A stretch of 64,000 nt of DNA from Natronobacterium texcoconense (lineage in GTDB: Archaea > Halobacteriota > Halobacteria > Halobacteriales > Natrialbaceae): NCBI RefSeq assembly GCF_900104065.1, contig NZ_FNLC01000002.1, forward strand, positions 540,995 through 604,994, given 5' to 3'. Position numbers and translations under genes: made by a program. Below the pieces are notes generated by a model, which saw only the letters and a program-made list of their open reading frames with translations, was not told the origin of the DNA and did no database searches. Of this stretch, positions 26,736-35,952 are shown in pieces (the first letter of the stretch is position 1; each line of letters begins with the position of its first letter).

Positions 26736-27389
26736 TTACAACTGGAACCGACGCGCGATCAGATCCAGGAGTCCGGGCTCTTCGGTCTCGATCGGATCCC
26801 AGAGCCGGAACGCCGTCGCGACGTCGGCGTTGTCACAGGCGACGAGTTCCTCGTCGTCGGGATCGACGACGACGAGATTGATCTCGTAGTGACCGTGGAA
26901 CCCGTACTTCAACAGGTTCCGACCGTCGAAGCTCTCGACTCGATCGCGAACGTCGTCGGGGATCGACGGTGCGATCGCGACGAACGTAAACTCCGTACAG
27001 AAGTGCTGTTCGTCGGGATCGATCCACTCGTCGGCGAGTTCGTGGCCCATCTCGACGTACCGATCGAGCGTCCGATCGTCCACGCGGTCGACTCGCGTCG
27101 CGAACAGGTGTTCGGTCGACTCGTGTTCGGCGAACGAGATCGCCGGATGGAGGAAGTGTTTCTTGCTTCGCAGCTCCATCTTCCCGTACAGCGTGAACCG
27201 TTCCCCGTCGAACGAACACTCCTTCTCGAGGTCGTAGTTGTGAAAGAGCCGATCGCTGACGCGATCGACGTACTCGTCGTCCCAGTCGGGGACCTCCTCG
27301 AGTGCGTCCTCCGGCTCCGAAGCAGCGTCGTTGTCCGGCCCGGGGCCGGCGTCGATCCGTTCTTCGGTCGGTCGTTCGCTGTCACTCAT
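26736..27389 (-). CDS. Conserved haloarchaeal protein of unknown function
   Basis: A 217-residue soluble acidic protein. The first 40 residues are a low-complexity D/E/P tail; the rest (from EVPDWDDEYVDRVSDRLFHNY) looks like one folded alpha/beta domain with several aromatic and histidine residues (KKHFLHPAISFAEHEST, HFCTEFTFVAIA). I recognise no family motif and there is no membrane segment. It is divergent from the short gene at 27565 and converges on cstA. Confidence 0.65.
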   Translation of the reverse strand: MSDSERPTEERIDAGPGPDNDAASEPEDALEEVPDWDDEYVDRVSDRLFHNYDLEKECSFDGERFTLYGKMELRSKKHFLHPAISFAEHESTEHLFATRVDRVDDRTLDRYVEMGHELADEWIDPDEQHFCTEFTFVAIAPSIPDDVRDRVESFDGRNLLKYGFHGHYEINLVVVDPDDEELVACDNADVATAFRLWDPIETEEPGLLDLIARRFQL

Positions 27390-27564
27390 TCGTGTTTCCC
27401 CCGCGATTGCTGGCGGTCGTCACACGGCTCGTCGGACTCCGTTCTCGTCCCGCCGAATCGTCCATGTCGATCGATACCACGGTGCGACCAAAAATCCGTC
27501 GCCCCGGATCGGGCGGTTATCGACGCGAGTTTTTAAGCATCTTCGGGACCGAGCTAGAGATAGT

Positions 27565-27792
27565 ATGCCAAAGGACCGCGAAGCGTGTGGTCGCTGTTCG
27601 ATGTCGGTGGCAGTCGACGTCGCCAACCTCGAGCACGACGATGACGACGGACGTGTCGAACGCGACCCCTACGGCGACGACCGGATCGAGGTCGAGGAGA
27701 CCCAGCTACGGACGCTGTCGCCGGACGGCTGGATCGCTGGGGTCTCGAGTCGCATCGACGACGCCGTCTCTCGGCTCACCTGGGGCCGTTAA
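27565..27792 (+). CDS. Small acidic protein with one CxxC, 75 residues
   Basis: The frame begins MPKDREACGRCSMSVAVDV, with a single C8-x2-C11 pair, followed by an acidic middle and a helix ending RIDDAVSRLTWGR. A TATA-like TTTTTAAG lies about 30 bases upstream. It is too short to assign. Its stop codon overlaps the stop codon of the convergent GTPase gene, so the two genes share four bases. Confidence 0.6.
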   Translation: MPKDREACGRCSMSVAVDVANLEHDDDDGRVERDPYGDDRIEVEETQLRTLSPDGWIAGVSSRIDDAVSRLTWGR

Positions 27793-28988
27793 TTCGTCGT
27801 CACGACCTCGATTACGTCACGGGATTCGACCTCGTACCCCTTTCCTAGCTGGCGGTTCGTCCGGCAGTCGATTGCGTGCAGGAAGCCGTCGCCGATGTCC
27901 GAGTGGAGGCTGTACGCGAAGTCCTCCGCCGTCGAGTTCGGCGGAATCAGGTAACAGTCGGGCAGCACCTCGCCGCGCTCGTTGCCCAGGCCGTTCGCAC
28001 CGCCGGGGAAGACGGGAATGACACCGAGCACGTCGAACAGCGCCGTCTCGAGGGCAGCCTGGACGCCCGTCGCGCCGTATTCGGAGAGGAAGTCCCGAAT
28101 CTGCTCGAGGCCCGCTTCCTGGTCGCCCGAGACGTCGCCCGTAATTTCGAAATCATTGTCGCCGGGACGGTAGTCGACGACGCCGGACTTGTCCGCCGAC
28201 TTCAGTGCCTTCTCGGCGTGTGCGCTGCAGGGAACGATCGTCAGGTGCTCGTAGTCGGGATCGCTGGTGATCTCCTCGTAGTTTTCCTGGGCTTCGGGCG
28301 TGTCCATCTTGTTCGCCGCGATCACCATCGGCTTGGTCTCCTTGCGGATCTCGCGGGCCAACTCGAGTTTATCGTCGTCGTCCCACTCCTCGGGTTCGAA
28401 GCCGACGTCGACGCGGCGGATGAGACGCTTGATCTCGTCTTCGTTCGTCTTGAACGCGCTCATCTGCTCGGCGAGTTCCTCCTCGATGGCGTCGTCTTCC
28501 GTCGTGTAGCCCGATTCGTATCGTTCGATTCCCTTCTCGAGGACGTCGAGGTACCACTGGTCGAGTTCCTCCTCGAGGAACGCGATGTCCTCGCGAGGGT
28601 CGTGATCCTCGGTGGGTTCGCCCTCGAGGTCCGTCTTGCCGGAGAAGTCGACGACGTGGACGAGCACGTCCGTCTCGTTCAGATCGGTCAGGAACTGGTT
28701 TCCGAGCCCGTTGCCCTCGTGTGCGCCAGGGATGAGACCGGCGACGTCGACGAGTTTCGTCGGGACGAAGCGAGTGCCGTGATCGCAGTAGCCGACGTTG
28801 GGCGTACACTCCTCGTCGAACTCGGGGGCCGCGCAGTCGACGCGGACGTAGGCCTCGCCGACGCTGGGGTCGATGGTCGTGAACGGGTAGGCCCCTTCGG
28901 GCACGTCGTTCATCGTCGCTGCGTTGAAGAAAGAGGACTTGCCGACGGAGGGTTTGCCGACCAGTCCGATCCGGTAACTCGTACTCAT
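27789..28988 (-). CDS. ychF: Redox-regulated/ribosome-associated GTPase, YchF/OLA1 family
   Basis: A 399-residue Obg-like GTPase; the ATG at 28988 (MSTSYRIGLVGKPSVGKSS) matches family N-termini and the longer open frame does not. Motifs are G1 GKPSVGKS, G3 DVAGLIPGAHEGNGLG, and NKMD as G4. The middle carries the coiled segment usual in the family, and the C-terminus a TGS domain (about 320-399). Relatives bind ribosomes and hydrolyse ATP or GTP. The archaeal version has a longer coiled region than bacterial YchF. Confidence 0.88.
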   Translation of the reverse strand: MSTSYRIGLVGKPSVGKSSFFNAATMNDVPEGAYPFTTIDPSVGEAYVRVDCAAPEFDEECTPNVGYCDHGTRFVPTKLVDVAGLIPGAHEGNGLGNQFLTDLNETDVLVHVVDFSGKTDLEGEPTEDHDPREDIAFLEEELDQWYLDVLEKGIERYESGYTTEDDAIEEELAEQMSAFKTNEDEIKRLIRRVDVGFEPEEWDDDDKLELAREIRKETKPMVIAANKMDTPEAQENYEEITSDPDYEHLTIVPCSAHAEKALKSADKSGVVDYRPGDNDFEITGDVSGDQEAGLEQIRDFLSEYGATGVQAALETALFDVLGVIPVFPGGANGLGNERGEVLPDCYLIPPNSTAEDFAYSLHSDIGDGFLHAIDCRTNRQLGKGYEVESRDVIEVVTTN

Positions 28989-29239
28989 TATCCGTCCGTG
29001 GAGCGGCCCGACTAAACGGGTTTCCTTCCGATTCCGGCTTGCTATGAAATCACGCAACATGGTGGGTGCAGGGTTGATCGTTCGATAGACGAAGTCTGGC
29101 CGTAAGCGGATAGGAGCCTCCGAAACCGCGCTCACGCCTCCGTCTCGCCTCTCGCAATAATTGTCGATTATCGTAGGCCGCGGCTAATATTACTGGTGCA
29201 TGAAAAGTTATTAGTCAACGTCTTTCGTCCGATTTCGCC

Positions 29240-30475
29240 ATGAGCCCGACCGATCGGACACTCGAGACGCTCGCGGTCACCGCTGGCGAGGAACCGTTCC
29301 GCACGGGAAGCGAAGCAGGGGACGTCACCTCGCCGCTGCATCTCTCCTCTACGTTCGCGCTACCGGGGCTCGACACCGACATGAGCCTCGAGGACGTCGA
29401 TCCCGATGCTGGAGAGTTCGTTTACTCACGGCTGTCGAACCCGACACGGCACGCACTCGAGAAGCGTCTCGCCGCGCTCGAGGGTGGCGAACACGCGATG
29501 GCCTTTTCTTCGGGGACAGCGGCGATTTTCACGACGGTTCTCGCGGCCGTCGAACCGGGAGACCACCTCGTCGCGTTCGACGACCTCTACGCCGGAACGC
29601 GACGACTGCTCGAGGAAGTCTTTGCGGACCGACTGAACGTCGACGTGTCGTTCGTGGATGCGACTGAGACGGCCGCTGTCGAGTCGGCTGTCACCGAGGA
29701 GACGGCCTTCGTGTGGATGGAGACGCCGACGAACCCCCGGCTCGAACTCTGTGATATCGCGGCGATCGCCGAGATCGCCGACCGTGCGGACGCGACGTTC
29801 GGCGTGGACAACACCTTCGCGAGTTCGTACTTCCAGCAGCCACTCGACCTCGGTGCCGACGTCGTCGCTCACAGCACGACGAAATACCTCAACGGGCACT
29901 CCGACTCGATCGGTGGGGCGGTCGTCACCGACGACGACGCGCTCGCGGAGCGACTGGAATTCCTCCAGCAGGTCGGGATCGGCGACGCGCTCGCCCCCTT
30001 CGACAGCTACCTCGTCCTCCGTGGATTGAAGACGCTCCCGCTTCGGATGCGCCAGCACGAACGCAACGCGATGGCGATCGCGGAGTTTCTCGACGACCAC
30101 GACCGGGTCTCGGACGTCTACTACCCCGGCCTCGAGAGCCACCCCCAGCACGACCTCGCCCGGGAACAGATGGACGGCTTCGGCGGCATCCTCTCGTTCG
30201 AACTCGAGGGCGATATCGACGACGCGGCCGCGTTCCTGGAGTCACTCGAGGAGTTCACGCTCGCGGTCTCGGTCGGCGGCGTCGAGAGCCTGATCGAACT
30301 GCCGGCGGGAATGACCCACGAACCGCTCTCGGCGGACGAACGCGAGGAATTAGGGATTACCGAGACGTTGATTCGCGTCTCGGTCGGCGTCGAAGGAACC
30401 GACGACCTGATCGCGGACCTCGAGCGTGGGTTCGACGCGGTTCAGCGTGAGTCGGCGGTCGCCGACGACGACTGA
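29240..30475 (+). CDS. Trans-sulfuration enzyme (cystathionine gamma-synthase/lyase family)
   Basis: A 411-residue Cys/Met-metabolism PLP enzyme. The cofactor lysine is K215 in VVAHSTTKYLNGHSDS. Other family marks are YSRLSNPTRHALEKRLAALEGG (about 62-83) and FSSGTAAIFTTVLA. The family includes cystathionine gamma-synthase, cystathionine lyases and methionine gamma-lyase, which cannot be separated safely from sequence. The gene is monocistronic with a TATA-like element near 29205. Its cytoplasmic role is in sulfur amino acid interconversion. Confidence 0.85.
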   Translation: MSPTDRTLETLAVTAGEEPFRTGSEAGDVTSPLHLSSTFALPGLDTDMSLEDVDPDAGEFVYSRLSNPTRHALEKRLAALEGGEHAMAFSSGTAAIFTTVLAAVEPGDHLVAFDDLYAGTRRLLEEVFADRLNVDVSFVDATETAAVESAVTEETAFVWMETPTNPRLELCDIAAIAEIADRADATFGVDNTFASSYFQQPLDLGADVVAHSTTKYLNGHSDSIGGAVVTDDDALAERLEFLQQVGIGDALAPFDSYLVLRGLKTLPLRMRQHERNAMAIAEFLDDHDRVSDVYYPGLESHPQHDLAREQMDGFGGILSFELEGDIDDAAAFLESLEEFTLAVSVGGVESLIELPAGMTHEPLSADEREELGITETLIRVSVGVEGTDDLIADLERGFDAVQRESAVADDD

Positions 30476-30531
30476 TCGACGAATCGGTTTCGACAGCCGA
30501 GAGAATCGATCCGCACTCCGTTACGACGCGA

Positions 30532-30825
30532 TCATCCGTCCCAGTTCGACTTCGTGATCCCGCGCCAGCTCCAGCCGGCGAGTCCGATCCAGATCAATAC
30601 GAGCACGCCGAACGCGGCCCACTGCTGGGTCTGTGTCTCGGCGATGGGAGCGAACACGTCGACCAGTCCGCCCGCCTGCAACATCCCGAGTGCGAGCAAC
30701 AACAGCCCGAGGATCGAGACGGCGGCGATTCCGAGCCAGTTACGGCCCATCCACTTGCCCTCGTGTTCGGCCTCGTTTCGATCTGTCGTGGCCTTCTCCG
30801 TGGGTTCCTCGTCGGGACTGGACAT
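30532..30825 (-). CDS. Small two-helix membrane protein, 97 residues
   Basis: The N-terminal third is hydrophilic and charged (EKATTDRNEAEHEGKWMGRN). Two hydrophobic helices follow (about 30-52 and 66-86). The end is basic-aromatic (WSWRGITKSNWDG). No known family. It lies 69 bases after the aminotransferase gene on the same strand and could be the tail gene of that transcript. Confidence 0.6.
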   Translation of the reverse strand: MSSPDEEPTEKATTDRNEAEHEGKWMGRNWLGIAAVSILGLLLLALGMLQAGGLVDVFAPIAETQTQQWAAFGVLVLIWIGLAGWSWRGITKSNWDG

Positions 30826-30894
30826 ACAGCCAGGTTGGGCCGACGCGCGGGAAACGATTCCACCTGCAGGTTCCGGCCGACTCGAGCGGGACGG

Positions 30895-32028
30895 TCACTC
30901 GAGGACGTCCGCGAGTGCGTCCATCGTCCGCTCGACACGGTCGACCCGTGCGTTGTGACCCATGTGGCCGATGCGGAGAACGTCGTCCTCGAGGTCGCCC
31001 AGACCCGTCGCGAGGACGATATCGTGTTCTGCGAGCATCGCGTCCTGTAACTCGCCCGCGCGACCGTCGATCTCGAGTGCGGTGACGGTCGGCGAACAGT
31101 CCTCCGTGGCGTCGGGATAAGTCTCGAGTCCGAGTTCCGCCGCCCACTCGCAACAGACCCGTGCGGCTTCCTCGTGGCGCTCGAAGACCGAGTCCATCCC
31201 TTCCTCGAGCAGCAGGTCGAGCGCAGCGTCGAGACCGTAGAGGTTCGCCGTCGAGTGCGAGTAGGGGAACCACTCCTCGTCGGCGGCCATTCGCCAGGGC
31301 TCCAAGTCGAGGTAGAACTCGGGCGTCTCGACGGCCTCTATGCGGTCCCACGCCCGATCGCTGATCGCACACGTCGTCAGCCCCGGCGGTGCGCTGAAAC
31401 ACTTCTGGCTCGCACCGAGACAGACGTCGATCCGGTCGGTCGGGACGGCCGTTCCGCCGAGCGAGGAGACGGCGTCGACGACGCTTACGACGTCGTGCTC
31501 GTCCAGCAGGTCGAGGATCGGCTCGAGGTCGTTCAGCGTCCCCGTCGGCGTCTCGCAGTGGACCATCGTCGCGACGTCGAACGGCTGGCCGTCGTCGGCC
31601 GCCCGCTCGAGCGCCGCTTTAACGACTTCGACCTCGAGCGTCTCCCGCCACGGGACGTCACAAGTGACGGCCTCGCCGCCGTAGGACTCGACGAAGTCGG
31701 CGAACCCGTCGCCGTAGCGCCCGTTCGAGAGACAGAGGACGCGGTCTCCCTCCTCGACGAGCGAGGCGATCGCTGCCTCGAGGCCGAGAATTCCCTCACC
31801 GCCGAGGACGACGACGTCGGACGGCGAATCCTGGCCTCCAGGGGCACCGGTTTCGTCGCGGCCCGCGTAGTAGACCTCGGCGAGCTTTCCGGTCAGATCG
31901 CGGTAGAACTCGAAAAACTCCGGTTCGACGTCCGGGTTCGGCAGCGGTTCGGTCATCCGTTCGCCGACGGCGTCGGGTACCTCGGTCGGTCCGGGCGTCA
32001 TCCGGAAGCGGTCCTGAAGATCACTCAT
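30895..32028 (-). CDS. Class V aminotransferase (alanine/serine-glyoxylate type)
   Basis: A 377-residue fold-type I PLP enzyme of the small class V family. Motifs are TPGPTEVPDAV at the N-terminus, GGEGILGLEAAIASL for cofactor phosphate, the aspartate in SVVDAVSSLGG and the PLP lysine K209 in LGASQKCFSAPPG. Family members use alanine, serine or aspartate with glyoxylate or pyruvate. It is the third gene of a probable minus-strand group (NAD(P)HX dehydratase, methyltransferase, aminotransferase) with gaps of 41 and 34 bases. Confidence 0.85.
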   Translation of the reverse strand: MSDLQDRFRMTPGPTEVPDAVGERMTEPLPNPDVEPEFFEFYRDLTGKLAEVYYAGRDETGAPGGQDSPSDVVVLGGEGILGLEAAIASLVEEGDRVLCLSNGRYGDGFADFVESYGGEAVTCDVPWRETLEVEVVKAALERAADDGQPFDVATMVHCETPTGTLNDLEPILDLLDEHDVVSVVDAVSSLGGTAVPTDRIDVCLGASQKCFSAPPGLTTCAISDRAWDRIEAVETPEFYLDLEPWRMAADEEWFPYSHSTANLYGLDAALDLLLEEGMDSVFERHEEAARVCCEWAAELGLETYPDATEDCSPTVTALEIDGRAGELQDAMLAEHDIVLATGLGDLEDDVLRIGHMGHNARVDRVERTMDALADVLE

Positions 32029-32062
32029 AGGAGAGTCCGAGAGATCCGACGGGATAAATCCC

Positions 32063-32734
32063 CTAGACTGGCGGCTCCCGGCGCCGGCACAGCGTTCCGC
32101 GGACGAACGGCGTCACCGGAAAGATTCCGAACTCGAGGCGTCGGATCTCTGCGACGGCGAACTCGTCGCGGTCCGCGAACCGGTCGACAGTGTCCCGATT
32201 CAGCTGACAGCCACCCGCGGCCTGCTCCCAGACGGGATTCAGGAGGTCCTGTCCCGACCGTCGCCAGCCGTCGGTGCCGACGTGCTCGAGGAACCGAAAC
32301 TCTCCGCCGGGTTTCAGAACGCGTGCGACCTCCGCGAGCGCAGCGTCGGGATCCTGGACGGTACAGAAGACCATCCCGGAGAGAACGACGTCGAACGTGT
32401 CGTCGCGGTAGGGCAGCGATTCCGCGCGGGCGTCCTGTAGGTCGACCGAGAGGCCGCTCTCCCTGGCCCGCCGGTTCGCCCGCGAGCGCATGTTCGGGTC
32501 GGGTTCGATAGCGTGGTACTCGAGGTCGTCGCTCGCACCCTCGACGACGTACGGGAACATCGCACCGTTGCCAACGCCGATCTCGAGGACACGTCCGGAG
32601 AGGTCCCGCGCGAGGTACTCGCGATGAGTACGGAGAAAAAGCGACTGCGGAATCAGATCGTAGAGGGCGGCGAAGACGGGATGGTCGATCTCGCCGTCGT
32701 GGTCGCGTCCGGTCGTCTCGGACTCCTCGGCCAT
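32063..32734 (-). CDS. Class I SAM-dependent methyltransferase
   Basis: A 223-residue enzyme from ATG 32734; a GTG four codons upstream is possible. The SAM-binding motif I is VLEIGVGNGAMFPYV, the acidic loop follows as IEPDPNMRSRA, and the post-motif strand is FDVVLSGMVFCTVQDP. The C-terminal part (FLEHVGTDGWRRSGQDLLNPVWEQAAGGC) is typical of the UbiE/AS3MT-like small-molecule group. The substrate is unknown. It lies between the NAD(P)HX dehydratase and aminotransferase genes. Confidence 0.8.
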   Translation of the reverse strand: MAEESETTGRDHDGEIDHPVFAALYDLIPQSLFLRTHREYLARDLSGRVLEIGVGNGAMFPYVVEGASDDLEYHAIEPDPNMRSRANRRARESGLSVDLQDARAESLPYRDDTFDVVLSGMVFCTVQDPDAALAEVARVLKPGGEFRFLEHVGTDGWRRSGQDLLNPVWEQAAGGCQLNRDTVDRFADRDEFAVAEIRRLEFGIFPVTPFVRGTLCRRREPPV

Positions 32735-32775
32735 ACGCTTCGTCACGGGCGGCTACGGGGAATCGTTTTCCCTGC

Positions 32776-33552
32776 TCACCGGATCGTGTCAGGGATGCGG
32801 TCGACGACGTCGGTCGCGAGGACACCCGGACCGTACTCGGCGGTCGCCAGTTCGCCGCTCTTGCCGAGGATCCAGGCACCCAGTTCCGCGGCGTCCTCGC
32901 GGTCCATCCCCTGTCCCAGCAGGGAGGCGGTGATTCCCGCCAGTGTGTCGCCGGTGCCGGCGACGGTTAGCGCGGAGGTTCCGGTCTCGTTGTGCTCGCG
33001 GGTCCCGTCCGCGATGATCTCGTCGACGTCGCCAGTCAGGGTGATGACTGCGCCCGTCTCCTCGGTGACGGCCTCGAGCGAGCCGTAGTTCTCGTAGATC
33101 GGATCGTCTTCGGAGGCGCTGGGCGTCAGCACCGCGTTCGAGAGGTCGGCCTCGAGCGCGGGTTCGATCGCGAGCGCGTCGACGACCACCGGGATGGAGA
33201 CGGCGTCGATCGTCTCGCAGACGGCGTCCGGTTCCGCGTCGACCAGACCCGGCCCGATCACGAGCGCGTCGGCCCACTCGCTGACGTTGACCGTCCGTTC
33301 GCGGGCGTCCTCGTCGAACCGTTCGCCGGGGTAGTAACTCGCGAGCAGGTCGAGCGAGTGACCCGCGACGACCTCGTAGATCGGTTCGGCGACGAGCGCG
33401 CGGACGTGATCCGAGCCGGTGCGAAGCGCCGCCTGCCCGACGATCGCGGGCTGGTTCGGGTAGTCGATACTCCCGCCGACGACGGCGACGCGGCCGTTGT
33501 CGGCCCCCGTCTCGTCGCTGACGTTCGACAGCGTTCGCTGGAGTCGTCCCAT
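32776..33552 (-). CDS. ADP-dependent NAD(P)H-hydrate dehydratase, stand-alone domain
   Basis: A 258-residue ribokinase-fold protein matching the C-terminal half of Nnr/YjeF. It has VAVVGGSIDYPNQPAIVGQAALRTGSDHV-type strands near the start (ALRTGSDHVRAL) and the anion-hole motif VAGTGDTLAGI near residue 215. It repairs hydrated NAD(P)H. In most haloarchaea the epimerase domain is fused at the N-terminus; here it is missing and no separate epimerase gene is in the window. It starts the minus-strand group with the methyltransferase and aminotransferase. Confidence 0.8.
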   Translation of the reverse strand: MGRLQRTLSNVSDETGADNGRVAVVGGSIDYPNQPAIVGQAALRTGSDHVRALVAEPIYEVVAGHSLDLLASYYPGERFDEDARERTVNVSEWADALVIGPGLVDAEPDAVCETIDAVSIPVVVDALAIEPALEADLSNAVLTPSASEDDPIYENYGSLEAVTEETGAVITLTGDVDEIIADGTREHNETGTSALTVAGTGDTLAGITASLLGQGMDREDAAELGAWILGKSGELATAEYGPGVLATDVVDRIPDTIR

Positions 33553-33646
33553 ACCGACCGTTCGCGGCGCGACGGGTAGCCGTTGGGCCAGCGTGTTCCA
33601 GTTTCACCCCCACAAGCCATAGTACGTGGCCGTGGTAGCGATCGAC

Positions 33647-34276
33647 ATGTTCGACGACAGAACCGACGCCGGAGAACGGCTCGCGGCCGAACTCGAGCAG
33701 CGAGGACTCGAGGCCGACGTCGTCCTCGGCATTCCCCGTGGCGCGTTACCCGTCGCACGACCGGTCGCGGACGCACTCGAGGCCGACCTGGACGTCGTCG
33801 TCGCCAGAAAGATGGGCGCGCCGAACAACCCGGAACTCGCGATCGGTGCCGTCGCGAGCGACGGCAGCGCCTGGTACAACGACGACCTGATCGATCGGCT
33901 TGGCGTCTCCGAGGCGTACCTCGAGGAGATTCGCGACGAGGAAGCCGAGAACGCACGGACGAAGGCCGATCGCTACCGCGCCGGCAGTGGCGAATTACCG
34001 AACCTCGAGGGCCAGCGCGTGATCGTCGTCGACGACGGGGTCGCGACGGGGGCGACGGCGATCGCCTGCCTCCGGCAGGTCGTCGAAACCGACGCCGACT
34101 ACGTCGCGCTCGCGGTGCCAGTCGGCTCGCCGAGAACGGTCTCGGACCTCGAGGGCGAGGCCGACGACGTGATCGCCCTCGAGACGCCGGAGAGCTTCCG
34201 TGCTGTCGGGCAGTTCTATCGGGAGTTTGGCCAGGTCACCGACGACGAAGCGATCGACTATCTCGAAGACGAGTAA
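33647..34276 (+). CDS. Phosphoribosyltransferase-like protein
   Basis: A 209-residue type I PRTase-fold protein starting at ATG 33647 (MFDDRTDAGERLAAEL); the frame is also open to GTG 33626. The PRPP-binding motif is VIVVDDGVATGATA, and ADVVLGIPRGALPVARPVADAL and VVARKMGAPNNPELAIGAV are typical of the subgroup often annotated as predicted phosphoribosyltransferase. That subgroup's acceptor base is unknown and some members may be regulatory or hydrolytic. Its stop is immediately adjacent to the stop of the convergent universal stress gene. Confidence 0.82.
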   Translation: MFDDRTDAGERLAAELEQRGLEADVVLGIPRGALPVARPVADALEADLDVVVARKMGAPNNPELAIGAVASDGSAWYNDDLIDRLGVSEAYLEEIRDEEAENARTKADRYRAGSGELPNLEGQRVIVVDDGVATGATAIACLRQVVETDADYVALAVPVGSPRTVSDLEGEADDVIALETPESFRAVGQFYREFGQVTDDEAIDYLEDE

Positions 34277-34798
34277 TCAGTCTGGCTGGGCTCGATCCGC
34301 CGAGTCCACACCGGTAACGGGCTGTTCCGTCGAATCGGCTGGGACCGCGTCGGGCCGGTCGTCCTCCTGTGGATCGACGTGAACCGTCAATACGGGCACC
34401 GGCGCACGCCGGACGACCCGTTCCGTGACGCTGCCGAGCAGCAACCTGTCGATGCCGCCACGACCGTGTGTCCCCATCACGATCAGGTCGCAGTCTTCCG
34501 TTTTCGACTCCTCGACGATGACGCGGTTCGGCGAGCCCTCGCGAACCCTGGTCTCGACGTCGACGTCCTCGGGTGCGAGCTGTCGCGCTCGCTCGACCGC
34601 ATCCCGTCCCTCGTCCCGGAGCGCATCACTGATCCCCTCCCATGCGGTCTCCATCGGAAGCCCGCCGTAGCTCGCGGCGTTGACGACGTAGAGAACACGG
34701 ACCGTCGCCTCGTGGGAACGAGCGAGGTCGAACCCGTACTCGAGTGCACGTTCGACCTCGGGCGAGCCGTCCGTCGGGACGAGGATACAGTCGTACAT
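34277..34798 (-). CDS. Universal stress protein with C-terminal acidic tail
   Basis: A 173-residue UspA protein; the ATG at 34798 (MYDCILVPTDGSPE) is chosen because upstream codons lack family character. The ATP loop is GTHGRGGIDRLLLGSVTERV. After the UspA domain (about residue 145) there is an extra low-complexity acidic tail. It abuts the phosphoribosyltransferase gene end to end. It is closest in type to the Usp at 6307. Confidence 0.85.
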   Translation of the reverse strand: MYDCILVPTDGSPEVERALEYGFDLARSHEATVRVLYVVNAASYGGLPMETAWEGISDALRDEGRDAVERARQLAPEDVDVETRVREGSPNRVIVEESKTEDCDLIVMGTHGRGGIDRLLLGSVTERVVRRAPVPVLTVHVDPQEDDRPDAVPADSTEQPVTGVDSADRAQPD

Positions 34799-34891
34799 CG
34801 TGTCGTATGGTACCGTATAACGCCCAGATATAATAACGTTGTCATGGGATCGTGGGAACGTCACGCGAGGAGATACGTACTGACGCGACAG

Positions 34892-35914
34892 TCAGTCTTC
34901 GACGATCACGTCACGAACGTCGTCGACGCCGGCACGACGAACGACTGCGCGGACCGGATCGCGCGCGCCGACGAGGTTGTCCGTCTCGCCGTCGAGGACG
35001 AGCAATCGCGCTTTCCGGCCTGATTCGACGAGCCCGTACTCCAGCCCTGCGATCTCCGCGCCGTTGATCGTCGCCATGCGGAGGATTTCCCCGGCCGAGA
35101 GCGACGAGAACTTGGCGAGAAACTCCATCTCCCGGAACATCGACGGCGAGTTGAGCATCACGTTGTCCGTCCCGAGCGCGAGGGTGGTCCGCTCGTGCAG
35201 TTCGTCGACCGGGGGGAGACCCACGTCGGTCACGAGATTCGAGCGCGGACAGACGACGATAGGGATCTCGCTATCCTCGAGACGATCCAGATGGACCGGC
35301 TCGGGGTGGACCATGTGAACCAGAAAGTCCGGCTCGAGGTCCATCGCCGGATTGATGTCGCTTTCGTCGACCTCGCCGGCGTGGATTCCGAACGGTTTGT
35401 CGGCCTTCCGAGTCGCCGTCCGTTCTCGATCGAAATCGGCGTCGTTCGCGCCGCTGGCACCGAACCCGTCACCCTCCTCCATCGCGGCGACCGAGCCGCG
35501 AGCGAACGAGAGTGCGTCGACGTTTCCGTCCGCAGCAGCCTCCTCGAGCGCACGAACGCCCTCGACACCACCCTCCCGGAAATCCAGACAGGCCGCGGTA
35601 CCGCTTTGGTGCATGAACCGGAGGGATCGTCGCATAGCCTCGATCTTTTCCGCCTGTGACGCCTCCCGGAGCAGCCGGTGTTTCAACCCATCCGGCGGCG
35701 CGACCAGTTCCTCGAGCGAGAGGCCGCCGCCGGCCTCTTTCGCGATCGAGTCACCGATGTGTGTGTGAGCGTTGACGAACGCCGGGAGAACGATGTCGGT
35801 ACTCTCGACCGACGTCTCCTCGACCGCCTCGATGCGTCCGTCGTCGCCGATCACCACGCGCCCCTCGACGGGCTCGAACTCCCGTCCCCGAAGGATAGTT
35901 CCCGTGAGTTCCAT
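34892..35914 (-). CDS. Amidohydrolase-family metal-dependent hydrolase
   Basis: A 340-residue TIM-barrel hydrolase related to cytosine/S-adenosylhomocysteine deaminases. Metal ligands visible are H-x-H in FVNAHTHIGD (about 49-54), the histidine in GIHAGEVDE, the histidine in HMVHPE, and the aspartate in LALGTDNVML. A small beta sandwich is formed by both termini. The substrate is unknown. It follows the HD-domain gene by 38 bases and both may be one transcript. Confidence 0.82.
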   Translation of the reverse strand: MELTGTILRGREFEPVEGRVVIGDDGRIEAVEETSVESTDIVLPAFVNAHTHIGDSIAKEAGGGLSLEELVAPPDGLKHRLLREASQAEKIEAMRRSLRFMHQSGTAACLDFREGGVEGVRALEEAAADGNVDALSFARGSVAAMEEGDGFGASGANDADFDRERTATRKADKPFGIHAGEVDESDINPAMDLEPDFLVHMVHPEPVHLDRLEDSEIPIVVCPRSNLVTDVGLPPVDELHERTTLALGTDNVMLNSPSMFREMEFLAKFSSLSAGEILRMATINGAEIAGLEYGLVESGRKARLLVLDGETDNLVGARDPVRAVVRRAGVDDVRDVIVED

Positions 35915-35952
35915 ACCTGACCTTTGCGGGCAGCCTTTTCAACGATTCGGGG

